From positions 14,659,668 through 14,723,667 of the forward strand of contig NC_061777.1 of the NCBI RefSeq assembly GCF_022458985.1: a DNA stretch of 64,000 nt, given 5' to 3'. The notes beneath the pieces were generated by a model that had not been told where the DNA came from, did not search any database, and saw nothing but the letters and a program-made list of their open reading frames with translations. Positions 13,001-25,700 of the stretch are shown here, one piece after another. The translations under genes were made by a program, and so were the position numbers. Source of the DNA: Mugil cephalus. Taxonomy: Eukaryota; Chordata; Actinopteri; Mugiliformes; Mugilidae. Position 1 is the first letter of the stretch. Every line of letters starts with the position of its first letter.

Positions 13001-16000
13001 CACACTCTTTCTTTTCTCCCTTTCCCCCCTCCATTCTGCGCCCTTCTCCGCCGGAGTGCAAGAGCATTAACATATACTGAACACTCTTCCATTTACTCCC
13101 GTAACTGTTAACTATGGCTGGCTATTGCCTCAGACCAGAATGTAGAAAAGACAATGTGATGTATCTGACACGTTTACAGACGTGCTGACTTTTTTCAGGA
13201 AGGGAAATGTCAGTGGTTATGCATATTTTGTAAGAAAGCTGCACCGCGACTTGAATCAAATTCCATTATTCTCTTAAAAGTTCAGTTGTAGGAGTAAGTA
13301 CTGCTTTTTTTGACAACCGGTGGGCGTCATTTTGGAACGGAGCTCTTTGGCACGGGCCCTCATGTAAAAATGAAAGCACGGGAACGTTGCTGTGTTTGAT
13401 GCACGCGCAATCAAGCAAACGGAGGGAGCGAGATTTGCCACAGCTCCATCAAATTATGCAATGAAAAACGATGCCGGTTGCCAAGCGGCTATTGCACAGA
13501 TCATACGGACAGGCCGCGGTTGTGTGATGCGTGCTGGGGGGAGAGTCGAAATGACTCACAGTGCCGCCACTTACACTGCTGTCGATGATTATGATAATTC
13601 TCGCACAGCACTCCACAAGCAGCTTTGTGGAGCGACATTAATCATCCTAGATTCACTCTCTCTGACTTCCTTTACTCCACATTCCCCATCGTTCTCTTTC
13701 TCTTTCTGTCTGACGTCCCCCCTTCTCTCATTCTTCCCGTCTTCGTGTTTTTCTTTCTTTCCCAGTCTTGGCTAATCACACGCAGAAGGGGTGCTGCCGT
13801 TGAATTTTAATATTCATTTATACAGCAAGCCTTTGATGTCCCCCATCACCCCCACAGTGCAGTGTAAGCACTTCTCTATCTCGTGTTCTGCCAGCACTGC
13901 CAGCCCAGAATATCTCCCTCAGCACCCTGTGCTTTGAGTGTGTGTGTCTGTGTGTGTGTACTGACTGTAGATATTACCCAAGAAGCCCCAACAATGCTGC
14001 AATGTATGGGGGCATTGTGAGAGCAAACGGAGGGGATGCATGAAGGGTGAAGGTGGCATGTGAACGGTCAACGAAACAAAGATGACTCTTTGTTTTATGA
14101 TAATAAGTAAAACACAGAATAGGACTGAATCTGAACTCAGGGTCGAGTGTCATCCAGGGGTCAATAAGGTATTAACCCATTTCGATTGAACACGTTATCG
14201 TGGTTTGACCATCTGCAGATATAAGCTACTTCAGCACATACCCACATTTATGCACATAAGCGCAGATTTACCTTCTTTAGCACATTTCTACCATTGTTTC
14301 GGTGTGTTTACGCGTTATGTGTGTTTGTATGTTGAGGCTGCAGCTCTGCGGGGTGTGTCTGTGGTAGTTAACCATGGCCTACTGTCTATATTTAGCCTGA
14401 AACCTTCTCCTCTCCCCCCACCCCGTGTTCCCCTGTGTGACCCTCGCTCGCTGCTGCTGGCATTCCCATATCAGAGCAGAAAGAGTCGACGCTGCCTTAC
14501 ACAGAAAGAAAAGACCGAAGAAAAGAGTGAGACAGGGAGAAAGCTACAGCATGCGTTGCCTCGAAAGGAGAGGGGTTATGTAGGAGAAGGAGCGCATGAG
14601 GAAAGTTAGATTGACATTTGAGGACACAACGCAACGAGCAAATGTAGCCGCTCGTTGACAGACTCTATTTCTGTGGTGTGACTATGGAGGATGGCGAGTT
14701 GGTGATCCGGTTGCCAGGGCGATCGCACTCCCCCGCGGGCAACGGGGGCTTCGGCGCCGGCGCCGGGTTTGGTGAGACGCTCGTGTTGCGGCACAAAGAG
14801 GTTCACCACTTCTTCTTCGTCCCCTTCAGGGAGCAGCCCATCTACAGCACGCGGGCCCACGTCTTCCAGATCGACCCCAACACCAAGAAGAACTGGCTGC
14901 CCACCAGCAAGCATGCCGTCACCGTCTCCTACTTCTACGACAGCACGCGCAACGTCTACCGCATCATCAGCCTGGACGGAACCAAGGTGAGAGGTCGATT
15001 CCCATCGTTACTGTACACCTCACGGTGTTTGGCGCACACGCCTCACGGGCTATTTTTAATGTCTGACAACTGACACGGTTTTATTAAGATGCTCCAGATG
15101 TTTCGGTGTAATTGCCTCGTCACATGTCAAACAACCTTCCAGGAGATTTTAGTGGCTCTCTGATCTACTACTGAGTGTTAACGGTGTTAATAACCTCTGC
15201 ACTGGAAGCTAATGTGCAAACATGTTTAAAAGAGCTCATCGTTGCAAGATCCTTCAGGAGTGACAGCTCATGTTTCGTAGTGCGCGTTCGCGTGCAACTG
15301 CTGTATTTGTGTGTGTTTCCGTCTGCACTTGAAAGTCTACACTTATATCTCGGGATATTCTTGTAAGATATCCACGGGGGGGGGGGGGGGGGGGGGGCTT
15401 TCCGTTTAGGGACACAGTAGCTTGGCATGGCTGAAGGCAGATTAGAGTCTTTTATAGGGGAGAAGCTAAATTGGAGAAGCAGACGACAGAACGAGGTGAA
15501 GAAAGCGCGTCAGAACGTATAACTAAAGAGAGGCAAAGTGTGACGCAAGGTAAACAAAAAAAAATGTGACGACATGATGGATTACTTTGCACTCGGTGAC
15601 CACAAAGCGTGCGCACGCCACTTCTGATGATCCCCGCAGCAATCGCCTCATGATCCACAGCGCTCATCAGTACATTCAGCTATTGTGTAACAGTCAATGA
15701 CTCCTGCCCTGTCCCGAACTCATATCATTATGTATCGATGCCAACGAGAATGTCAGCCATTGCGTAACGCCGCTAATTGATCGCCCATTAATTTGTTCTC
15801 CATCATTGTTATTTAACAGGCGTAATGAATTATGTAAGATTTAGAGACAGCCCCCAGTTCTGGCTCTGTATATTTTATTATTTCAACAAATTCCACATGC
15901 GAACTAACAGTCTTGTTAGTCCATAACTCAATACCTTCTCTTTTGTTCCTACTTAAGATGTTAATCATTGGTAGACTTTTTCATTTGTGGGCCGCAAGCA

Positions 16001-16737
16001 TTTTAAAATAGGTGACTGTCATTTTTTTTTTTTTCTTTACAAATGATTCAAGTGTATTTGTTGAAAGCTGTTTCCACTACTTACAGAATAATGATGATGA
16101 TTAAAAGTTTACAATCTGTGTACACAGGTAAATGAAGACGCATGTCACCCAGTCCAAAGATGTGCTGTGGTAGTATTTATATTTAGGGCTGTACCTATAT
16201 TTATTTTTATCATCAGATGCTAATTTAGTACAGAAAATAGCCAAGTGACACATTCAATAACAGTGTTTTAGTCAAGTAATAATCCAATCCAATTCAATCC
16301 AAAAAACGATTATGGCTTTATTCTTTAACACAGAGACAAACAGGAAACCCTTGAATCTGCTGAGAAACAAATGAATGAAGCCCAAAGAACAACAGTGATA
16401 TGTAAACTGTGTGCACCATAAGCATACAGTATAATATTTAACTAATATTTTCATCTGTCTCCTTATTTGTGGTAATAATCCCACACACTCCGTCTCTCTT
16501 TCCGTCTCTTGTAGACGCACAAAGAGTACACACGGCAGTAATGAAGCTAATTAAACACGTGTTAAGAGGTCTGACTCTGTTTTCCAGGCAATAATCAACA
16601 GCACCATCAGTCCCAACATGACGTTCACAAAGACTTCACAGAAGTTTGGCCAGTGGGCGGACAGTCGAGCTAACACTGTGTACGGGCTGGGATTCTCCAC
16701 CGAGCATCATCTATCCAAGGTACTGCCCCCATCCACC

Positions 16738-16788
<51 letters not shown>

Positions 16789-19700
16789 CACAGCTAACCT
16801 TTCAGCATCAATCACAGGCCGCTTTTTTTTTTTTTTTTTTTTTTTTTTTGTCCTTTTTCTCCCTTAGTCCCTGAGAGAAGAGAGCATTTCCACTTTCTTT
16901 TCACTCTGGTTGCTGCCGTTTCTGAAACAACAGTTGTAAATATTTTAAAATCCCATAAATGATTTGCACTCATGTTGCATTAGCGCAAAATTCATAAAAA
17001 AAAATGTAGCAGCTCAAATCTACGGCGTTTCACGTGTTGGTTTACACTCATGTCGTTCAGTTTAGTTATAATTTTCTAAGCTATAAAAATAGTTGTGTAA
17101 CGTTAACATCTCAGATGACGTCACCCCCCTCCGTTGTCTCAGTTTCAGGCTGGTGAATAATGACTCAGGTTAGGGACCAAATGTCAGGGTATTTCAGCCT
17201 CTGCTGTCTTTTGTTTTGCCTCTTGTAAATGGAGTACCTTAGCGAGAATTAAAGTTGATATACACAGCAGTTAGTCACTACCTGATCCCTGCTGAGGGGT
17301 TAGATGCAAAATTATATGACAACAAGTTGGCCAGTAGGCGTATAACAGAGCGCTATGCACAGTCTGTGAAACTTAATTCTTTATTCTCAGGTATGTCTCT
17401 ATTAAACCGATGTAATGGCCCGAAAATTAAAGAGAGACAACTGTAATCAATCACTTAAAATCATTATCCATGTGAACAGACACCAATGATCAGAGTAGCT
17501 TCTCACCTAGCCGCAGTGCAAACAACCCTGAAGCACTTTCACTGAGAACTACTGCATTTAAATCACTCTACCAGAACTATTATACTGCACTAAAGTGAAA
17601 CGATATTGAGTTACTTGTTGCAACTCCACTAATGGCGGACAGAAGACCGGCTCCAGCAGAGTCGCCAATTTGATTTCCTCAACACTCAGCCCTCTGCAGT
17701 ACTGTACGGACTGAATTGCTTTGTAAAAACTGCGGGAGTAGCGTCAGTGGAGAACCACACCCTAAAGGGACATCGGGGGGATGTGTGCTTGTGTGTTTAT
17801 ATTTGCTCAACGCCCCTCAGCTGAGCTCACCTTACCACTTGGTGGCTCGTTGGATGTATCTTTGCTCTCGACTAAAATAACTGCGGATCAACTTCAGCCA
17901 CTGACAACTTTATGATTACAGGAAAACCAAGTGAAGAAAACACAATGGCACGATGTACTCTCTCTATCTCACATATCTCATGTAAAATTTACCAACAAAG
18001 ACTTAGATCATATTTCTGCAGAGGAATTATGGGTAATTCTTTTCTAAATTCAACTGTGGGTTGTTATTGGCAACAGTTTCTCCCTATCCTTCACAGTTGA
18101 CCTAATGCGTACTGGTCTCCCTCTGTGCCTCCACGCACATTCACGGCTTTACTAAACAGATTAAACGACACTGTTGTAGGAACTGCAGTCTTGACACACT
18201 GACGCTCGTCCCCTGTGTTCAGTTCGCAGAGAAGTTTGCCGAGTACAAAGAGGCAGCACGGCTCGCGAAGGAGAAGAGTCAAGAAAAGATGGAGATGGCC
18301 ACGTCTCCCTCTCAGGTACATTCAGTCACCTACCACCAGCAGTGTGTTTGACCTTCATGCGCGTTGTGTGTGTTGGACAGCTGGGGAATATTAGGTCACA
18401 GAAGAAAATACGGAAGCAATTCAATGCAATAAGTCTAGTATTTAAAGTGATATCTTATTAAAAGCAAAGTGAATTTAATGCATTTTTCTGAGGAAAAATG
18501 GCTCCTGTGACTGATGCATTATAAATGTTATTACAGTTATTTCTATATTGTGAATAATGATGTATTGGTTTGTAAGCAGGATTTTACTGTAATAGCTGAC
18601 TGCAGCCAAGCTTGTGTTCTCAACATACCGTTAGATATGTGTCCTAGTCCCGTTGTTTCCAACCGAGGAGCATCTGAGCGACTGAGCACTTACCATTATT
18701 AGCAGGGATTAGAAACCAGAGTAATTACAAATCGCAAATTAAATCTTTAGAAACGATTAGCGCTTATACGTGTGGAATAAATGTAGCGCAATTTAAAATA
18801 AAACATTTCCTTCTGAAATTAATGAAATGCAAACAGCTAGTAGTTCAAATTTTTACTTGTAATAAATGTGCTTTCTATTACCTCATGATTCCTTGGCACG
18901 TCCTGACTCTAGATGGATGTACATATAAACCTTTTACAAACACATGAAACATTTTCCCAGCATGTTTCCACCAATTAAAAGACCGAGCTTGCTGCGAGGT
19001 GTAAACTGGTGAAGATAATTAGCCCGTGTGTTGGGTATTTGTTTGTGGGGGGATATCTAATAATAGAGTGTTTTAGGGTATGTATAACTGTGTCTGAGAG
19101 GAAAAAAAAAACAAAAAAAAAAACAAGCTTGTTTCATGGGAGAATCCCTTGAGAAATCTGTTCTTTAATCTAAGGGCTGTTAGCAGCCTTCATGTGTTCG
19201 TCTGTTCATTACGGAGGCTAGGGGAGCAGCCCCCCTGCTGTACTGCGGTCTATTACTAGTACTATTAATGCCGCGGCCCACATGGGCTACAGTACCTCGC
19301 TCTTCCCGTGTGAGTGCATCTTTTAATGAAGCCAAGAGGACACCGGCGCTGTCACCAGGGATTGAAGGCTGCGTGTGCACCAGCTGTAATGATGAAACTG
19401 AAGAGAGGCTGTTACTGTAAAAGCTGCGGCCCTCCCGTCACAAACCTGCAGCGGCTCACCGAAGCTGTCTGCTCTGTTTCACCACAGAGAGTCAGCGTGT
19501 TTCACCCACACTCCTGCTGGCTTTCTCTTCCACACGCCGGCTCCACTTTTTCCTCTCTCCACCAGATGAACTTTGAAAGCCTGAGAGAAGAACGATTTCA
19601 CCACGACGAGATAAGAAGACGCAGAGCTAAATGCCGAACGCTGGTCCCAACAGGCCAATAAGTTTCCCGCGGTGGAAACACGTCATCAACCGATATTAAA

Positions 19701-22700
19701 TAACGCTTTAATGAATGTGGGGCGCAAAATGTAAAACCAGTCATAATCTTCCTCTTATCTCTCCCTTCCTTCTTGTCCATTAGAGAGGTACAGGCAGTGT
19801 CATTGTTCTACTGTATTGTGCTCAAGCCCAGAGACTTAATCGCTGTGTTTTATGTAAATGCAGCCGCTAAATGAGTCGTCTCTTGTATAATTCTGTGGTT
19901 GTATGGGATATAAAGATAAGAATTAATCTGTAATTTCCCAGCGCAATAATAAGCTGTTTTACCAGCCCATAGGAATGAGGAATTGCTCACCAAGATGTAC
20001 ACATTTTTTTTTAGCACCACTGCAGTAAAAGGTTTGACAGTTTGAGAGACAGCACCATCGGCAAACGCACACACCCCCAGCATTTATAACACCTCAACCC
20101 TTACTCGGGACAGATTTATTTATTTTTCTTCTACGAATTTCAACATAAGCCTCTTGCTTTTAAATAGTGACCTTGGTGGTGAATGGCACTTGCTTCCTGT
20201 CTCCTAAGTTGGTGTCATCAGGAGTTTTGTGCGAAAGTCCCATATTTGGTTTTGCTAACGTAGGTTTTTTTTTTTTTCTTCAGCAAGAAAACTGGTTTGG
20301 CTAAAGCTGAACTTGTAACTTTTTGAATTTTGAACATGATGACTGAATGTGTTCTCAGGAAAATACAAAAGCGCGCATTTTAATCTAATTATTTGATTTA
20401 TTTTTAGATGTTTGTGTGGTCAGATCGTGCAAGAGTGACTCAGACACTTCTAGAATAAAATTAATTCTCTCCTCTTCTTCGGGTTACTTGATAATTAAAA
20501 GTTTTTGCTTTATCTGTAGTGTCTTTCTTTGTTCATGGTGATTTCTACGCCACAATTCTTCTATTTAATCTACACAGATGAATTCTTCTTTTTTTTTGGA
20601 AATGGTAGAATTTCCTCTGCAAAAATCAACCGGACATCATTAAGAATTGAAAAATGCAGTAGAAGTGAATCTTTTATGACATCACTGTGGGTTTAATAAT
20701 AATAATTAGAATTATTTAAATTATTAACATGAGAGTGTGTCATTCCGAAATTGTCATTTTGGTGGCGCTTTCTTGTTAAATCATAACAATGTGAATTTAA
20801 CTTTGTAAATGTTGTGATTAATTGTTGCGTTTACTGACGCCATGTTTCTCGTGCAGGAGTCTCCAGCCGGTGAGCTCTCTTCTCCTTTAACCCCGGTGAC
20901 TCCGCCCATGGAAAACATCAACGGCACAGATGAGATCTGCGACACGACTCCCAACTCTGACGTGCGTCCCGAGCCGTCGCAGAACGCGCTGGCCTTCGCA
21001 CACAGGTACACCGCACACTGCGATGTGTTCGCTGTTCACTGTTTGTCGTGTTGGCCAGAGCCCATACATCACTGTCCAGTCAGACACTGTCACAGCTGTA
21101 TGTCACTCACGAAGATGCTTAAATAGATGAGTTTTATTCTGTTGTTTTGTCTGAGGCACAGACATCCACATCCACATCTGTTCTTCTCTCTTCGTCCGTG
21201 TGCTCGTCTGTACGTTGCATGTCAGCATGGTCGGGATCTCCCCTCTATTCACCGCTGCTCTCTCGTGTTTTTCCCCTCTAGGGAGCAGTTTAAGACTTGT
21301 CGGGTCTTCTCTGTCTGATAGGGATGTCAGTACAAGTCCCCACTACTGCAACATCATAACTGCGCAAAAAACAAAAGAAAAAATACAAAACAAACAAACA
21401 CAAATATGTTCGGGCATTGAGTTTTCCTGAAATAAGAGCCTGACTGCAGGTCAGCGACACACAGGGAGGGTGCTCTTTCCAAAAACCGGATGCACTGCCT
21501 ATTAACATAAAAAAAACGGCGCGGCGAAACTCCGGCAAGGAGGAATGCAATGAAATCACAAATTAAAGAATTTGATCTGTGACATTCACACGCAGTCACT
21601 TCATACGGACCAGCAACAGATGTAACTTTGAGTTTTTCTCAGGTTTGGGGATTTGTGTAAGTTATTTGTTAAATCTGAGCATGCTCGGTGAGGACACTCA
21701 CGTATTTATAGTCTAATGTATGCCTACTGCAATGCAATAATATTCTAAACTGACTGAGTAGGTGGCCGTGTCACCTCTATGCATGCACCAGTACCGATGT
21801 ATACATTCCTCTGTGTCTCCTGTTAGCAGACTGAATATTGAAATCATTGTTTCCTTTGTGACTGTGGATCGTGGTCCTCATGCAGTCGACTGTGTAAGAC
21901 GAAGAGGTCAAAGAGCCGCTTTAATGTTTTGCTGTGTATAATGGCTTTCTGAAAAGGTGTGGTCGCGAGGTTCATCATCAAAAAAAGGTGTCAATGAAGT
22001 GTTTATGTAAGACTTATATAACACACTGTGGGTAGTGGGAGGCATAGAAAGAGCAAGACAGACACGCGGAGGGAGTGTGTGTCAGAAACTGGGAAGAGAG
22101 AGAGCGACAGAGAGAGGTGCATTGTATAAAGACTGTACATGAGTCACTGATACCTAACCACCACCAACTGCACACATTTTGTGTTCCAATAAATAAGCTG
22201 AACAGAAGGGAATGGACAATCAGTTTGAGCCATTTTGTTGCAATCTACTGTTAATGGTAGTCGACTGAACACACCGGTCTTTTCATTTGTAATGTCTCTG
22301 TAACTTGTGCTACTTTTATTATTCCTCTGGCTACGAGTCATATTAATTAAAGATGTCAATCAAACGCTAAACGGATTATCGGTCTTTTTTTTTCTTAAAT
22401 TGCTGGTATTTGAGTGGGGAAGCTCAATCTTTTCTCTGTTTTTTTTTTTTTTTTGATATTTCAGTTTAGAGACATACACTTGGAGGGTTGTTGTTAATGT
22501 GGGAAAGTGTGCGGAGCATATGCTATGAAATCCCCTCCGCTACACGGTGAACCCTTTAAGGATACGCGGATCCGTGCGCCGTGAGCGAGATGTAGAGAGG
22601 ACACCCACTGCCTGCTGCAGCCTTTGCTGCTGATGTGTCTATTAATGCTGCATGCGTGGGAGATGGGGTCGACTCTCGGCATTCACGATGGCAAGTGTGG

Positions 22701-25700
22701 ACGTAACAAGCAAGCCTCAGCCTCACATTTTCTGAGAGGCATATGCAGTGAGGGTAGATGCAGGGACCGTGCACATTTTCCGGCACATAGCAGCTTTTCT
22801 TTTTCCGCCTTTCCTCATTCACACTTATTCATACTTCCCCTGACATACACCTGCAGTGTGCAGCAACTGGCGTTTATCACCTTTTTCCAGTGGTTCCACC
22901 AGACCCATGTGTGTATTTTCTGACATGGGTTCATAAGTGGTTAAAAAGAATAAAAACGTTTTAATTGTGTTGCTTTTCACGAGGAAACGTGAGCACTCCC
23001 CAGACCTCTATGATGTTTTTGACGTTGTGTGTGGAATTCAGTGATGACTTGTCCCCACAGCCTATAGGCTGTATACACCACAGCGCTGCTTAACAGGGCT
23101 GTGTAGGCAGGAATGTGTGGGTGCAGGGGGCAGAGGAAGAGAGAGGAGGATGACAGACTGTACGCAAGGCTGTGAGATAGTTTATATATATATATGTATC
23201 AGGCTGTAGGCGTGTTTGGCAGACCTGCACCGGACTCATTTTGAATGGTTTTCTAAATATCGTGAGACCCTCTCTCGGTTGTACGTGAATGGTCTCCTGG
23301 TGTTGGAGGACGTAGGCGTCTATCAGCGGGTTTTGTGGTAGGCTTGTGCGGCGGGAGACCGTGCCATTGCCTCCGCTCCTCCGGCGCTGCCATGGCAACT
23401 GCTCTGCCTCCCTGCTTCTTGAACAGCTGTGTGAGGAGGAAGAACCTACCTGACAACAAACAGCGGTCAGGACGCGGCAGAAACACAAGAGGGCTGTAGA
23501 AACACCTCCCGTGTGTCGTCCAAGTTTGGCAGCCGCATTGAGCACGGGAGGAAAATTACGCTCGAGGATTTGACTTGTGAAGTAGTAAAACACAGAACAG
23601 AGTCTTGATTTTTTTTATTCAGTTTTCAGTATATACAGCTTATGTCCAAACCACCCAGATACTCAATAGAAGTTCATGAATAATGAAAGGAAGAAACTAT
23701 TAAAATGGACACATGTTAAGACTGCACACAGTCTGGTCCTCCACTGTCTGTCATCAGCATCACAATCTGGTTCATAGGCAAATAGATTACAAAAGTCAAC
23801 TACATTTTCAGATATGTCGTAATAAAGATATGTTGTGTTAAAATTTTATTCAAAAACACTGCAAATATGGCCCAACAATTTCAAATTAATACACACTAAT
23901 ACATACAGGAAATTAGTCTTTTTGACTTTTGAAACATAGGAAAAAAAAGATTTTTGCATTATAAATCGTGTTACACCGAAACTCACAGACACCGACTAAC
24001 AAATATCTACAGTATTTCTCTATGTCACATGTATATTGTTTCAATAGTCACATCATCTTCCTCTATGAGTGGTGCAGCGGCACCTAACTTACCCTCTATG
24101 TGTCTCACACACCTTCATCTTTGCTCTGCTGTCCTCAGCCAGGAACGTGCTCAGGTGCTTCCCCCCTAAAACCTTTAGAAACGAGACTCGTGTAATGGCT
24201 CTCCCACCGTCCCACTGTCGCCTTTTCTCCGCGCGTCTCTGTCTTCATCATCTTGACGTCTCCGCTGCACTCTGGCTCTCCACGCCGGGCGCGCGGGGCT
24301 TTTACTTTGGCGGGGCGGCGTGCCTTGGTGACAGCGCCGTGCCGTCTGTATGACTGCGCGCGTGTGCGGCTGTGTCAGCTAATATGTGCATGTGTAGGAT
24401 GCAGTGTCGTCTCCCTCCTGTGCGTCACGCATGCAGACACACTTGCACTCGCGGAGGGGGTGGCTGTTGTGTAAGAACCGAAGGCGCTGTGGGAGTCCAG
24501 AGTGAAATCTATCCGGGCTTTCTCTCTTTTACACTTCGCAGAGTGGGTGTTGTGGCAGAGTGTAGTGCTACTGCAGTGTGTGAGCTTATACGGAGGGCTA
24601 TACGTGTCTTTGTGTGTATCGGTGAGGGGGCGGAACACAACTGAAAGCAACATTGTTATGGGTCATGCAGATCCTCGTCAGCCCTTGAGCGAGCTAAGCG
24701 TTGCTTTGTGCTGTTACTTCGTATGTGTTTGAGGAATCACTGTGAAGTATGTGGGAGTGGGAGCTCCTCTTCAGCGATACTCGGCTCGATGCTGGTGCTC
24801 AACGATGTTTAGGTCTCGTACATTCTCCCGCCAAAGTCAGACACTATGTGAGAGACGGGGAGTGCATTATGTAAATCTGAAATGATTGCATGTGGTGCAT
24901 GTATGGGAAACATTTTCCCTCCTTGAATCTGTGTCCATTCTTACATCTAATGTATACAATATAAACTAACAAACATATTAAATGTATATATTATGCAACA
25001 GAGCTGTTGACTACACAGCCCACATCTAAGTGTTTTCGCCTCCGACCTATTTCTCACACACATAATTTTCCGTCATGGAATTCAGACGTGTTCAATCATT
25101 TCTCCGTTATCTCTCGTCTCATCTCCTCGTCCGTGAGTAGCTGGACCAGATTAGGCTCCCGCCCGTCTGAGGATATAATCTCAGATTACAACTCATGTGG
25201 CGGACAGCTGATTTCACAGCTACTGGCCGGGAAATGCCGACCCCCAGTCTGAGTGCCCGCTGCAGTCTTTGTCTCCTCGTGTGTTCTGGTCAAATCTGAC
25301 CGACGTACAAAGACCCTGCCTGAAATATTTATCTTGTTCCATCTAATTTGACGATGGGGATATTGTAGCGGGGTTATGTGTTGAGATTTTTCTATTTAAA
25401 TTTTGACCACGCATGGGTTTAATAGTAGAGTTCAGGGACACGTCCATCTATCAGATGGACAAAGTTACGCATGACACCCATACAAGTGTGCACACTTTAG
25501 AAGACTTTACATTACAGTCCTTTGAGACAAAATATTGTAGCTTTTAGTAATGAGGATATTGGATCCTGACAAACAATCACAGCATTATTCAGATGAGCAC
25601 TTTATTCTGCTTTGGTGTATGAAGTTTTCTTTGGGACATTGCCCACGGCAATTTGTGGCACCACATGAGGATCGTGATCACACTGAGGAGGAGGAGGAGG

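Noticed and set aside
13392-13775. 127-codon frame in homer1 intron 1
   Set aside because: The second half is a pyrimidine-rich Ser/Phe low-complexity run; nothing suggests coding.
23090-23593. 167-codon open frame on the minus strand inside homer1 intron 5
   Set aside because: No recognisable domain. It contains a TATATA-coded YIYINY stretch and low-complexity Ser/Arg parts, and it has no splice or homology support.
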